Assembly: GCF_001458295.1 (NCBI RefSeq)
Contig: NZ_CYUD01000005.1
Span: 124,001 to 188,000 of the forward strand
From: Ruegeria denitrificans
Lineage (GTDB): Bacteria > Pseudomonadota > Alphaproteobacteria > Rhodobacterales > Rhodobacteraceae
Direction: 5' to 3'
DNA length: 64,000 nt
The translations under genes and the position numbers were made by a program. The notes beneath the pieces are model-generated. The model was not told the DNA's origin. It saw only the letters and a list, made by a program, of their open reading frames with translations, and did no database searches. Each line of letters starts with the position of its first letter. The stretch's first letter is position 1. Below are positions 8,425 to 16,691 of the stretch, piece after piece.

Positions 8425-8892
8425 TTACCCCTGTATCCAGCTGAGCAGATCGAAAACCTCGCCATAAGGCGGATAGACGCCAAGCAGGACAAAAAAGATG
8501 AGATGGAAGACCAGCGGGCAAAGGATGACAGACACGGCCAGCCCGATCCGGCTGCGTACCCCGAAAAAGTAAAGGACAAGCGGTGCGACAAGGGCCGTTG
8601 GCAACAAATATCCAAACCAGCGGAAGGATTGTTGATAGATCACGGCGATGATGAACAGGCCAATAATCTGCAAGGTCGCGCCATTATCTTGTGCGTGGCT
8701 CGCACCACTCGCCGTCTGACGTGCTGCGCCCGCCAGCATCAGGCCAGAGAGAAACAGCAACGCGACCGAAGCTGAGAACGGCACAATCCCGGCCCATGTA
8801 TCCCCCAGGGATGCTGCGGGCACTTGCCAGGCGCCCCAGATGGCAAAAATCGAAATGGCGGCAAGCACCAAACCTTCAGCATAGGCACGCAT
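8425..8892 (-). CDS. tctB: Tripartite tricarboxylate transporter, small permease subunit TctB
   Basis: This 155-residue membrane protein has four hydrophobic segments (AISIFAIWGAW, SASVALLFLSGLMLAG, IIGLFIIAVIYQQSF and SVILCPLVFHLIFFVLLGVY). It has the size and position of TctB, the poorly conserved small subunit that is always found beside TctA. The C-terminal LGVYPPYGEVFD is typical of the family. It lies between tctC and tctA in the same orientation. Confidence 0.88.
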   Translation of the reverse strand: MRAYAEGLVLAAISIFAIWGAWQVPAASLGDTWAGIVPFSASVALLFLSGLMLAGAARQTASGASHAQDNGATLQIIGLFIIAVIYQQSFRWFGYLLPTALVAPLVLYFFGVRSRIGLAVSVILCPLVFHLIFFVLLGVYPPYGEVFDLLSWIQG

Positions 8893-8958
8893 GACGATCC
8901 TCCCTGTTTACTGTCGATAGAATTGGGCCGGGGGACAATCCGCCCGGCCCCGCGGGCA

Positions 8959-9918
8959 TTAGTTGGTCAGACTTTGAACCAAGGGGGTGGCGTCTTCTTT
9001 CATCGCCGAAAGCGCCGCCTTGGCATCCGCACCGTTCTGATAGACCGGGCCAGTCCCGCGTGAGGCGAGAAGTTCGGCAAATTCAGGCTTAGCAGCGATC
9101 TGCTCAAGCGCAGCCTCCATCGCGGCGACAACGTCAGCAGGGGTCCCTTTCGGAGCGAACACGATTACCGGCGAGGATACTGCGGCAAACGGAACACCCA
9201 ATTCACCAAACGCAGGCACTTCGCTCATGATACCATCACGATCCTGACTGTTGACGGCCAGAGCGCGCAGTTGTTCCTCAAAACCTGCCAATTGCTGAAC
9301 GCCCAGGAAGCCGAAATCGGCTTGCTCACCGATCAGGGCTGCACGGGTCGGCCCGCCTCCTTTGAACGGCACATCCTGTGCTTCGATATCGTTATTGGCC
9401 AAGAAACCCATGCCGCCGACGTGATGGAAGCCCCCGCGACCCGAATGGGCCCACCGCAATTGGCCGGGATTGGCCTTGGCGGCATCAATCACGTCTTGAA
9501 CGGATTGGAACGGACTGTTGACCGGAACCATTAGCGAGGTCTGCAATTGGCCAACCTGCGCAACGAAGTCAAAGCTTTCCAACGCGTCGATGTCGGTGTC
9601 GCGTGTCATGGTCGACAGCAGAAAAGACCCGCCCGAGGTCATCATCATAGTGTATCCGTCAGGGCGCGCACCAACGACTGCATTGGCACCGTTCAAGCCA
9701 CCGGAACCGGGTTTGTTCACGACAACCACAGGCACGTCCAAAATACCTTCCGCAGCAGCCGAGATAGCACGCGCATAAGCATCGGTGCCGCCGCCCGCCT
9801 TGTATGGAACAACAAGGTTGATCGGACGTTTCGGCCAATCCGCGGCAATGCTTGCAGTGGCCATAGCGGTGACGGCAACTGCCGCGATTGCAACACTCAA
9901 TAGAGTTCTGCGTTTCAT
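8959..9918 (-). CDS. tctC: Tripartite tricarboxylate transporter substrate-binding protein TctC
   Basis: This 319-residue periplasmic binding protein of the Bug/TctC family starts at the ATG 9916-9918 (MKRRTLLSVAIAAVA) behind GGGAGG. It has a Sec signal peptide ending about ASIA-ADW. The mature protein begins with the family motif WPKRPINLVVPYKAGGGTDA and contains VVVNKPGSGGLNGANAVVGA. It binds a carboxylate ligand and delivers it to TctAB. It is the first gene of the tctCBA-lyase operon and is divergent from a LysR gene. In the 5' leader a 6-bp hairpin overlaps the ribosome site. Confidence 0.93.
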   Translation of the reverse strand: MKRRTLLSVAIAAVAVTAMATASIAADWPKRPINLVVPYKAGGGTDAYARAISAAAEGILDVPVVVVNKPGSGGLNGANAVVGARPDGYTMMMTSGGSFLLSTMTRDTDIDALESFDFVAQVGQLQTSLMVPVNSPFQSVQDVIDAAKANPGQLRWAHSGRGGFHHVGGMGFLANNDIEAQDVPFKGGGPTRAALIGEQADFGFLGVQQLAGFEEQLRALAVNSQDRDGIMSEVPAFGELGVPFAAVSSPVIVFAPKGTPADVVAAMEAALEQIAAKPEFAELLASRGTGPVYQNGADAKAALSAMKEDATPLVQSLTN

Positions 9919-9926
9919 GAGTAACC

Positions 9927-9944
9927 TCCCAATTTCACTTGGGA
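9927..9944 (-). promoter_or_regulatory. Leader hairpin overlapping the tctC ribosome site
   Basis: On the tctC message the bases TCCCAA and TTGGGA pair around a 6-base loop. The 3' arm runs into the GGGAGG Shine-Dalgarno element, so folding would partly hide it. This is seen directly; a regulatory effect is speculative. Confidence 0.35.
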
Positions 9945-9966
9945 TCAAATTACGCGATATCTTCAA

Positions 9967-10008
9967 TTGTAAAAAATGCAAATGTGTTATCTAGTCTTGC
10001 AAAAAATG
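9967..10008. promoter_or_regulatory. Direct repeats in the tctC/LysR control region
   Basis: The 12-base sequence TTGYAAAAAATG occurs at 9967-9978 and 9997-10008, with starts 30 bases apart (about three helical turns). It lies between the divergent tctC and LysR genes. LysR regulators commonly bind such spaced sites, so this is a candidate binding region. Confidence 0.3.
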
Positions 10009-10021
10009 AAAGCGTGGAAAG

Positions 10022-10939
10022 ATGAACATCAAGGCCCTGCGCGCGTTTCGCGCTACATTGTCCGAAGGGTCCCTTGTAGCTGCCTCAGAGATACTTCATC
10101 GCAGCCAACCGGCAGTCAGCCGATTGATCACGGGGCTTGAAGCCGAACTGAAGCTAACGCTTTTTGATCGAAGCGGCCGCAACCTGACGCCAACGCCTGA
10201 AGGGCTAGCTTTTTATAAAGAGGCTGGCAGGATTCTGGACAATCTCGATGAAGTTCCGCGCATAGCCGCCGAAATCAAGGCGGGGCGCACCGAAACGCTC
10301 CGCATTGTGACGATGCCCCGAATTGCACAATCCCTGTCAGCTCCTGCAGTGGCGCGGTTCATGACTGAAAACCCTGACACCAATGTAAGCCTGGATGTCC
10401 GGGCAAGACGCGAGGCGGGAAAATGGCTGGCCGGAAGGGAATACGACATCGGCATTGGCGCATTACCCGTGGATCATCCTGGCATCGTCACCAAACCCCT
10501 TCTCCGAGTGCGGGCGCAAGCGGTTCTACCCGCAAACCATCCGCTTTCATCCCGGGATCATCTGACCGCCGACGAACTTGCCACAGAGCCCGTCATACGC
10601 CTGATGCACGGGTTGTTGCTGCGGGATCAGTTGGACGACATCTTTCGCTCGGCCGGTGTGACGCCAACACAGACCTGCGAAGTCGCCGCCTCGCAGCTTG
10701 CATGCGCATTGGTTGCAGAGGGCGCGGGCGTAACGATCGCGGATGAATTGGTTGCAGCACAAACCACGACGGGGAATCTTGCTCTGGTTCCCATGATACC
10801 TGAACGGTGGATGACCTTTGGCCTGTTATACCCGATTTCCGAGACGAAATCGAAAGCTTTGCCATTGTTCGAAGAAGCGTTGTTTAGTGCTGTCAGTGAA
10901 CTGGCACTGCAAAGTAAAACGCTTGAAAATATTGCTTAG
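10022..10939 (+). CDS. LysR-family transcriptional regulator (of the tct-lyase operon)
   Basis: This 305-residue protein starts with a LysR winged helix: MNIKALRAFRATLSEGSL, then EILHRSQPAVSRLITGLEAE and TLFDRSGRNLTPTPEG (residues 1-65). A periplasmic-binding-like effector domain fills the rest. It diverges from the tctCBA-lyase operon with 103 bases between the starts. That is the classic arrangement for a LysR activator that senses the transported compound or a product of the lyase. Confidence 0.9.
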   Translation: MNIKALRAFRATLSEGSLVAASEILHRSQPAVSRLITGLEAELKLTLFDRSGRNLTPTPEGLAFYKEAGRILDNLDEVPRIAAEIKAGRTETLRIVTMPRIAQSLSAPAVARFMTENPDTNVSLDVRARREAGKWLAGREYDIGIGALPVDHPGIVTKPLLRVRAQAVLPANHPLSSRDHLTADELATEPVIRLMHGLLLRDQLDDIFRSAGVTPTQTCEVAASQLACALVAEGAGVTIADELVAAQTTTGNLALVPMIPERWMTFGLLYPISETKSKALPLFEEALFSAVSELALQSKTLENIA

Positions 10940-11428
10940 AACGAACCTCATCGACGGTAAGGGGGATCATGAACCGGCTAATCCACAAGCTTGCTTGCAC
11001 GTATGAAAGAAAAAGCCGAACCCCACACCGTGTTCCAACCAGCAGAAGAACCCGATTTTGCCTTGCATCGGATATTTGAGTTCATTTGGCTAGGCGCTTT
11101 ATCGCTGACCGCAACCAAACAAGTGATGGCCGGACGCATCCCACGTTTCCTGGCGCCGATAGCAGCGGAAATCCTTGTATTGCCTCAACCATCTGATTGA
11201 CCGCGCGGAATTCCCACTGGTACAGTCCTTTTGCAACACGGCTATCGGAACCGGCAATGCAAGGGTATGAGCGTATGAATACCCAATCAGCGGTCCTTCG
11301 CCGTGACTGCAAGTAGCTTTTCGCCGATCCGACAAATCATGCATTTTAACCGTTGCGCCATAGTTTAAGATACGGCCCACCGCAAATACTCTGATCCCGC
11401 AGAGAAACAGTTACCAAAGGCCCTTTAC
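10940..11428. other. About 490 bases without a recognisable gene
   Basis: Only short reading frames occur here (a 69-codon frame at 10991-11200 on the plus strand and 76- and 93-codon frames on the minus strand at 11082-11312 and 11099-11380). None has a convincing ribosome site or a motif I recognise. The stretch may hold the promoter of the following secretion genes, decayed coding sequence, or a small RNA. Confidence 0.4.
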
Positions 11429-13177
11429 GTGAATACTGAAAACCGCATGACGATGCCGCCCCGCCATGAACTGCGGAATGTGCGCAATCAAGGCATCACT
11501 TTTCTGGCCCTGGCGTTTCTGTTCAGCATTTTTGTCAACTTGCTGATGTTGACCGGGCCTTTGTTCATGCTGCAGGTCTATGACCGGGTACTGGGTTCGC
11601 GGGCAGTGGAAACCCTGACCGCGTTGTTTCTGCTGGTGGCGCTTCTGTATGCCCTTATGGCGATGCTGGATTATGCCCGTGGCCGTATCGTGGCGCGGTT
11701 CGGTGCCCGGTTTCAGTCACAACTTGATGAACGGGTATTCGATGCCACCCTCCGCAGATCTCTGAACCCGCAGGCGCGGTCTGCTCCGGCCATGGCGCTG
11801 CGCGATCTTGAGTCGATTCAGAACCTTTGCTCCTCGCCTGTTCTTCTGGCCGTAATGGATATTCCGTGGACCCCGGTTTTTCTGGCAGCGATCTTCCTGT
11901 TCCACCCGCTGTTGGGTTGGCTAGCAGTGGCGGGCGGTAGTCTACTGATCCTGATCGCCCTGCTGAACCAGGGGCTGACCCATCGCAAAGTGGCAGAGGC
12001 GCAAAGAGCCTCGGCGCAGGCAAACGCGTTTTCTGAACAAGCAAGACAAGCCGCCGAAGTGGTTCGCTCACAGGGGATGCAAGAGGACATTACCCGTCGC
12101 TGGCAGCGGCAGCGAACCAACGCCCTGCAACAGACCATCGCCGCCAGCGACTGGACGGGCAGCTTTACCTCGCTGACCAAATCGCTGCGATTGTTCCTGC
12201 AATCAGCGATGCTGGCGCTTGGTGCATGGCTGGTGCTTCGCAACGAACTTACGCCGGGGGCGATGATCGCCGGATCCATCTTGTTGGGGCGGGCACTGGC
12301 GCCAGTAGAACAGGCGGTTGGTCAATGGGGCATGGTCCAACGAGCCCGCACGGCTTGGAGTTCACTAAACCTGTTTCTGGACGCGACTCCACCGGAAGCT
12401 CCACGTACAAAACTGCCCGTGCCCAAGGCACAGCTGACCGCCAAAAGCCTGACGGTCATTCCCCCGGGGGCGAGCAAACCAACCCTGCGCAACGTTGCGA
12501 TGCGGCTTGAACCGGGAAAGGCGTTGGGTGTCATCGGCAAAAGCGGATCAGGGAAATCGACACTCGCCAAGGCGCTTTTGGGTTTGTGGCAGCCGGCAGC
12601 AGGCGAGATCCGTCTGGGCGGCGCAACGCTGGATCAATACGATCCCGACGATCTGGGCCGGCATATCGGTTATCTGCCTCAGGAAGTCACACTGTTCAAC
12701 GGATCGGTGGCAGAAAATATTGCCCGTATGTCGGAAACACCGGACCCTAACGCGGTCGTTGCCGCCGCGAAAATGGCCAACGCGCACGAGTTGATTCTGT
12801 CTCTGAGCAAAGGGTATGACACCTTTCTGGAAGGCAATGACAGTCAGTTGTCGGGCGGACAAAAACAGCGTATCGCACTGGCTCGGGCCCTGTACGGAGA
12901 TCCGGTTTTGTTAATTCTGGATGAACCTAACTCGGCACTGGATGCTGATGGGACCGAGGCGCTGAACGCTGCTGTGCGAGGTCTGAAAAAAGCAGGCAAA
13001 TCTACCATCATCATGACCCACCGCCCCCAGGCGATTTCGGAATGTGATGATCTGGCGGTTGTCGAAAACGGGCAGGTGGTTAAAACCGGCACCCGGGACG
13101 AGGTCCTGGCCGCAATGGTGCAGAACGCGGGAGCTATCAAACGGGGCCTCCGACAGGTGAATAAAGATGCAGGATAA
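11429..13177 (+). CDS. Type I secretion system permease/ATPase, PrtD-like
   Basis: This 582-residue inner-membrane ABC exporter consists of one fused half-transporter. The membrane domain covers about residues 20-310 (LMLTGPLFMLQVYDRVLGSR is a hallmark of the PrtD/AprD branch). The ATPase domain has Walker A GKSGSGKSTL, signature LSGGQKQRIALARAL and Walker B LLILDEPNSALD. No N-terminal C39-like domain is present. The start is a GTG at 11429 with AAAGG upstream; ATGs at 11447 and 11453 are alternatives. It overlaps the HlyD-type partner by 11 bases. The nearest likely substrates are the RTX/dockerin protein and the Ig-repeat protein downstream. Confidence 0.92.
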   Translation: MNTENRMTMPPRHELRNVRNQGITFLALAFLFSIFVNLLMLTGPLFMLQVYDRVLGSRAVETLTALFLLVALLYALMAMLDYARGRIVARFGARFQSQLDERVFDATLRRSLNPQARSAPAMALRDLESIQNLCSSPVLLAVMDIPWTPVFLAAIFLFHPLLGWLAVAGGSLLILIALLNQGLTHRKVAEAQRASAQANAFSEQARQAAEVVRSQGMQEDITRRWQRQRTNALQQTIAASDWTGSFTSLTKSLRLFLQSAMLALGAWLVLRNELTPGAMIAGSILLGRALAPVEQAVGQWGMVQRARTAWSSLNLFLDATPPEAPRTKLPVPKAQLTAKSLTVIPPGASKPTLRNVAMRLEPGKALGVIGKSGSGKSTLAKALLGLWQPAAGEIRLGGATLDQYDPDDLGRHIGYLPQEVTLFNGSVAENIARMSETPDPNAVVAAAKMANAHELILSLSKGYDTFLEGNDSQLSGGQKQRIALARALYGDPVLLILDEPNSALDADGTEALNAAVRGLKKAGKSTIIMTHRPQAISECDDLAVVENGQVVKTGTRDEVLAAMVQNAGAIKRGLRQVNKDAG

Positions 13178-14483
13178 GACAGCTCAGGACACACGTCCGG
13201 TATGGCACATCACGGTACCGGCTCTGGTCGGTTGTGCAGCCCTGCTGATTTTGGTTGGCGGACTTGGTATCTGGTCAGTGCAGACCCGGCTGGCTGGGGC
13301 CATCATCTCGCAAGGGGTTATCGAGGTTCAGAGCAACCGACAGGTGGTCGAGCATCCCGACGGCGGTGTAGTTGGTGAGATCTTTGTTCGCGATGGCGAT
13401 GCGGTTGCAGATGGTGACTTGCTGGTCCGACTGGACGACACGTTCCTGTCGTCGGAAAAGACAATTGTCGAAGCGCAACTGTTCGAATTGCTGGCGCGCA
13501 GGGCGCGGTTGGAAACAGAACGCGACGGTGCTGATAGTGAAACCCTCGCCGCTCGGCTTGCTGACATTCAGAATCTAGAGAATTTTGACCTTGAATTGAT
13601 CGAAGGCCAGCAGCGTCTGTTCGAAGCGCGTTTGGACACTATGGGCCAGCAAACCGAACAATTGGGTAAACAGCTGGTTCAAATCGAAAGCGAAATCAAC
13701 GGCACTGAAGCGCAGCTTGTATCTCTGCGGACGCAGGTTGACTTGATACAGAACGAGTTGAAAGATCAGCAGAGCCTGTTTGACCGTGGCCTCACCCCGG
13801 CAAGCCGTGTATCAGCCTTGCAACGCGAAGAAGCCAGTCTGACTGGTGAGATCGGTCGTCTGGAAGCTGCAATTGCACGGCTGGCCGGCCAAATTGCCGC
13901 GACGGAGATCGAGATTGTCGAACTAAGTGCCACTCGGCGCGAAGAGGCAATCACCGCATTACGCGACGTGCAAACTCAAATTTCGGAACTGGCTGAGCGG
14001 CGGTTATCTCTGGATGTACGCTTGTCACGGCTGGATATCCGTGCACCGGTGGGCGGCACGGTTTATGGCAGTCAGGTTTTTGCGCTGCAATCGGTCATCC
14101 AACCTGCGGAGCCGATGATGTATGTGGTTCCGCAAGACACTCCGCTGCTTGTGGCCGCCCGCGTAGATGCGATTCATGTAGATCAGCTGCATATCGGCCA
14201 GCCCGTTTCCTTGCGCTTTCCTGCCTTCAACCAACGTGACACGCCCGAGATTGACGGGCGTGTAATCACGGTGTCAGCAGATACGTTCACCGATGATGCC
14301 ACTGGCCAAACATTCTATCGCGCCGAAGTTGCACCTGAAGACAATCAGATCGAACGGCTCAATGGCCAGGATCTGCTTCCAGGTATGCCTGTGGAAACCA
14401 TGATAAAGACAGATGAAAGAACACCGTTGTCTTATCTGGTCAAACCCCTTGCGGACTATTTCAACCGGGCCTTCCGCGAATAA
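13167..14483 (+). CDS. Type I secretion membrane fusion protein, HlyD/PrtE family
   Basis: This 438-residue periplasmic adaptor has one N-terminal membrane segment (LVGCAALLILVGGLGIWSVQ). It is followed by a lipoyl half-motif with VVEHPDGGVVGEIFVRDGDAV. A long coiled coil spans about residues 100-280, rich in Glu, Gln and Leu heptads. The second lipoyl half and beta-barrel follow (RLDIRAPVGGTVYGSQV). It links the adjacent ABC exporter to an outer-membrane TolC-type channel, presumably the one encoded at 21461. It starts inside the end of the exporter gene, so the two are translationally coupled. Confidence 0.92.
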   Translation: MQDKTAQDTRPVWHITVPALVGCAALLILVGGLGIWSVQTRLAGAIISQGVIEVQSNRQVVEHPDGGVVGEIFVRDGDAVADGDLLVRLDDTFLSSEKTIVEAQLFELLARRARLETERDGADSETLAARLADIQNLENFDLELIEGQQRLFEARLDTMGQQTEQLGKQLVQIESEINGTEAQLVSLRTQVDLIQNELKDQQSLFDRGLTPASRVSALQREEASLTGEIGRLEAAIARLAGQIAATEIEIVELSATRREEAITALRDVQTQISELAERRLSLDVRLSRLDIRAPVGGTVYGSQVFALQSVIQPAEPMMYVVPQDTPLLVAARVDAIHVDQLHIGQPVSLRFPAFNQRDTPEIDGRVITVSADTFTDDATGQTFYRAEVAPEDNQIERLNGQDLLPGMPVETMIKTDERTPLSYLVKPLADYFNRAFRE

Positions 14484-14495
14484 CCCGTTGCGGTT

Positions 14496-16535
14496 TCAGA
14501 TCTGTTCGAGATTTCCCAAAAGGATCGACGTCATATCGGCGGAAAACGCATTGTCTATCACGGTGACATCCATGCCGGATTCATAGTTTACATTGTTTGA
14601 CGTTATCCCAGACAGGTCTGCATCGTCGTCTAGAAATACCCATTCCGCCTCATGCGCAGTGGGCAGTCCGACGGCCGTCTGTAAGATAACAAGGGCATCC
14701 AAAGCATTGACCGTGCCATCCTGCGTAATGTCGGCCGCGATCAGGTTCTCCGGCGTAGCCGGACCCCAGGTCGGATCCAGCCCGACCGAGATACGCAAAA
14801 CCTGCAGAGCATCGAACGCTGTGATCTCGTTGCTGGCCGTCGAATAAGTTTTGACGATGTCCAACTCACCCTCGAACGTCCCTGTCGGTAGGTCCAGGTC
14901 AAACCGACCCTCTTCATCCGCCCTTACGCTGATAGTCCCACCGCCGTCTGGCGTGAAGCGGATCTCGGCATCAGACAGGGCAGGGTTCGCCGTTTCCGAG
15001 TTGATGGTCCCATCACCCAGGACCCCGTCCGAACTGCCTGGGTCCAACCCGCCGAAATCCCCGAAATCGACCGGGATATGATCCGGACCACCAAAACCCG
15101 CTCCAAAAACCTCGGCGCTGGTCAGGGAGCCACCGGTCGAAGAATTGATCACGATGACCTCATCGATGTATTCGATCTGCGCGCCTTGCGCAGTAGATGT
15201 AAATGTCAGCTGTCCCGGCGTGCGTAGCAACGGATAGTCGAACAGATCCAGCCGATCCGTCCCGGCCTGAAAGCCGTTGATCGTTGTCGGGTCGCTGCCA
15301 TATTGCATGACAAAGATATCCGCCCCAGCTCCGCCATGCATGGTGGTGGCCCCAACGCCCGCAATCAGAATGTCATCGCCGGCACCGCCTAAAAGGGTTG
15401 TTTCAAGAATACTACCGCTGAGCATGTCATTCTGCGCCGTCCCGCTGATCGTGCCGAATCCGTCTCGAACAATGCCCAGATCCGCAATCGAAACGCTGAG
15501 TTGTGTCAAACCTGCATCCTGCTGCGAACCGACAAGAATCTGCAGTTCATCCCCGACATGGGCGACGCTCAGCGTTTCGACATTCTGCAACCCGCTGTGA
15601 ATGGTGTCGGCAAAGCTGTCCAGGTGCACCAATTGTCCGTCTGGCGTCATCGTGAACAAGCTCACGCCGTCATCACCTCCGCCCGCGACAACAAACACAT
15701 GCCCGTCGGCTTCGATCACTGCAAGATCCTGAACTGTTTCGAAACGCGTATGCAACGAGTCCAAAACATGGTCGGTGGCGACCAAACTCCCGTCACCCGC
15801 CAGTTCCATCACGCTGAGCGAGTTACTCTCGGCGCCTGCGACAACGACCCAAGATTGGCCATAAGCCTGCACCACTTCAACCGCAGTTGGTGTTGCAATC
15901 CCAAGCGTCTCCAGCGCTTCGCTGTTGTCGACAACAAACATTGCACCTGTGTTCTGATCAATATTGTAAGTATTGATCAAGCCGCTGTTCGCATCAGCGG
16001 CAATCACGAAATGATCCGCCCCGGCTTGCAGAACCTGCATCGAATCAGCCTGCCCCGCGATAGACGCAGCCAGGCTCAATGTGCCATCGCTGTTCACGAC
16101 ATAAGTAGCGATCTGCCCTGACGATTCGTGGGCAATGGTCACGACATCGCCGAATTGCACCAAGGTCGATATATTTCCACCACCGGTCAGCGTATCTGTT
16201 TCCTGCAAGGCACCGACGGTGCCGTTTGGATTCAAATCATACCCAACCAATCCGGTTGCCGAATGCACGTCCAGTATAAGCTGATCGCCCCCGGCCAGTT
16301 TTACGGGCACACCAATATCACCAACCTGAAACGTAATCGTTCCACCAAAAAATTCGGTGTCCTGTAACTGTGGCAGTGCGCCCTCGACCAGCTTCCAAAC
16401 GGCAATTCCGCCACCCGGACCGGTCACGCTGTACACATACGTGACGCCATTAAACGTTTTTAAAGCCGTATCACCGATACCTAAATCGAGCGCTGCGCTT
16501 CCCGTTGCAACCACTCCTTCAAACTGAAGCATCAT
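14496..16535 (-). CDS. Putative type I-secreted protein: beta-propeller-like region, RTX repeats and dockerin-like module
   Basis: This 679-residue acidic protein has no Sec signal. Residues 1-350 contain repeated beta-rich units (TYVVNSDGTLSLAASIAG, SVMELAGDGSLVATDHV, SLFTMTPDGQLVHLDSF) that suggest a lactonase-like beta-propeller. Residues 381-412 are two RTX calcium-binding nonapeptide rows (LLGGAGDDILIAG, MHGGAGADIFVM). Residues about 565-624 look like a type I dockerin: a degenerate first half with ITAFDALQVLRISVGL and a good second half, ADITQDGTVNALDALVIL. A short tail ends SILLGNLEQI. RTX repeats imply type I export with calcium-driven folding outside the cell. It is convergent with the PrtDE-like exporter and divergent from the cohesin-like adhesin, which may be its partner. 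Confidence 0.8.
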   Translation of the reverse strand: MMLQFEGVVATGSAALDLGIGDTALKTFNGVTYVYSVTGPGGGIAVWKLVEGALPQLQDTEFFGGTITFQVGDIGVPVKLAGGDQLILDVHSATGLVGYDLNPNGTVGALQETDTLTGGGNISTLVQFGDVVTIAHESSGQIATYVVNSDGTLSLAASIAGQADSMQVLQAGADHFVIAADANSGLINTYNIDQNTGAMFVVDNSEALETLGIATPTAVEVVQAYGQSWVVVAGAESNSLSVMELAGDGSLVATDHVLDSLHTRFETVQDLAVIEADGHVFVVAGGGDDGVSLFTMTPDGQLVHLDSFADTIHSGLQNVETLSVAHVGDELQILVGSQQDAGLTQLSVSIADLGIVRDGFGTISGTAQNDMLSGSILETTLLGGAGDDILIAGVGATTMHGGAGADIFVMQYGSDPTTINGFQAGTDRLDLFDYPLLRTPGQLTFTSTAQGAQIEYIDEVIVINSSTGGSLTSAEVFGAGFGGPDHIPVDFGDFGGLDPGSSDGVLGDGTINSETANPALSDAEIRFTPDGGGTISVRADEEGRFDLDLPTGTFEGELDIVKTYSTASNEITAFDALQVLRISVGLDPTWGPATPENLIAADITQDGTVNALDALVILQTAVGLPTAHEAEWVFLDDDADLSGITSNNVNYESGMDVTVIDNAFSADMTSILLGNLEQI

Positions 16536-16691
16536 ACCATATCACCCCACGCCACACCTGGCACTGACAACAGGATGATCCGATGCCCGGTTCGAAACCA
16601 AAGCTGGAATGTGGAGAAAACGAGGAGTTCAGCGTCAGTTTAACTCAATTTTTTCTGGTCCGACCGCATGAGTCACCGAAGGGAAAGACAG
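16536..16691. promoter_or_regulatory. Divergent control region between the two secreted-protein genes
   Basis: These 156 bases separate the start of the RTX/dockerin gene and the start of the Ig-repeat gene. No clear operator palindrome was seen. Both ribosome sites are visible (GGGGTG on the minus strand, GAAGGGAAAG on the plus strand). Co-regulation of the pair from here is plausible. Confidence 0.4.

Noticed and set aside
15501-16121. Plus-strand frame over the RTX/dockerin gene
   Set aside because: Antisense shadow; the minus strand carries the RTX and dockerin motifs.
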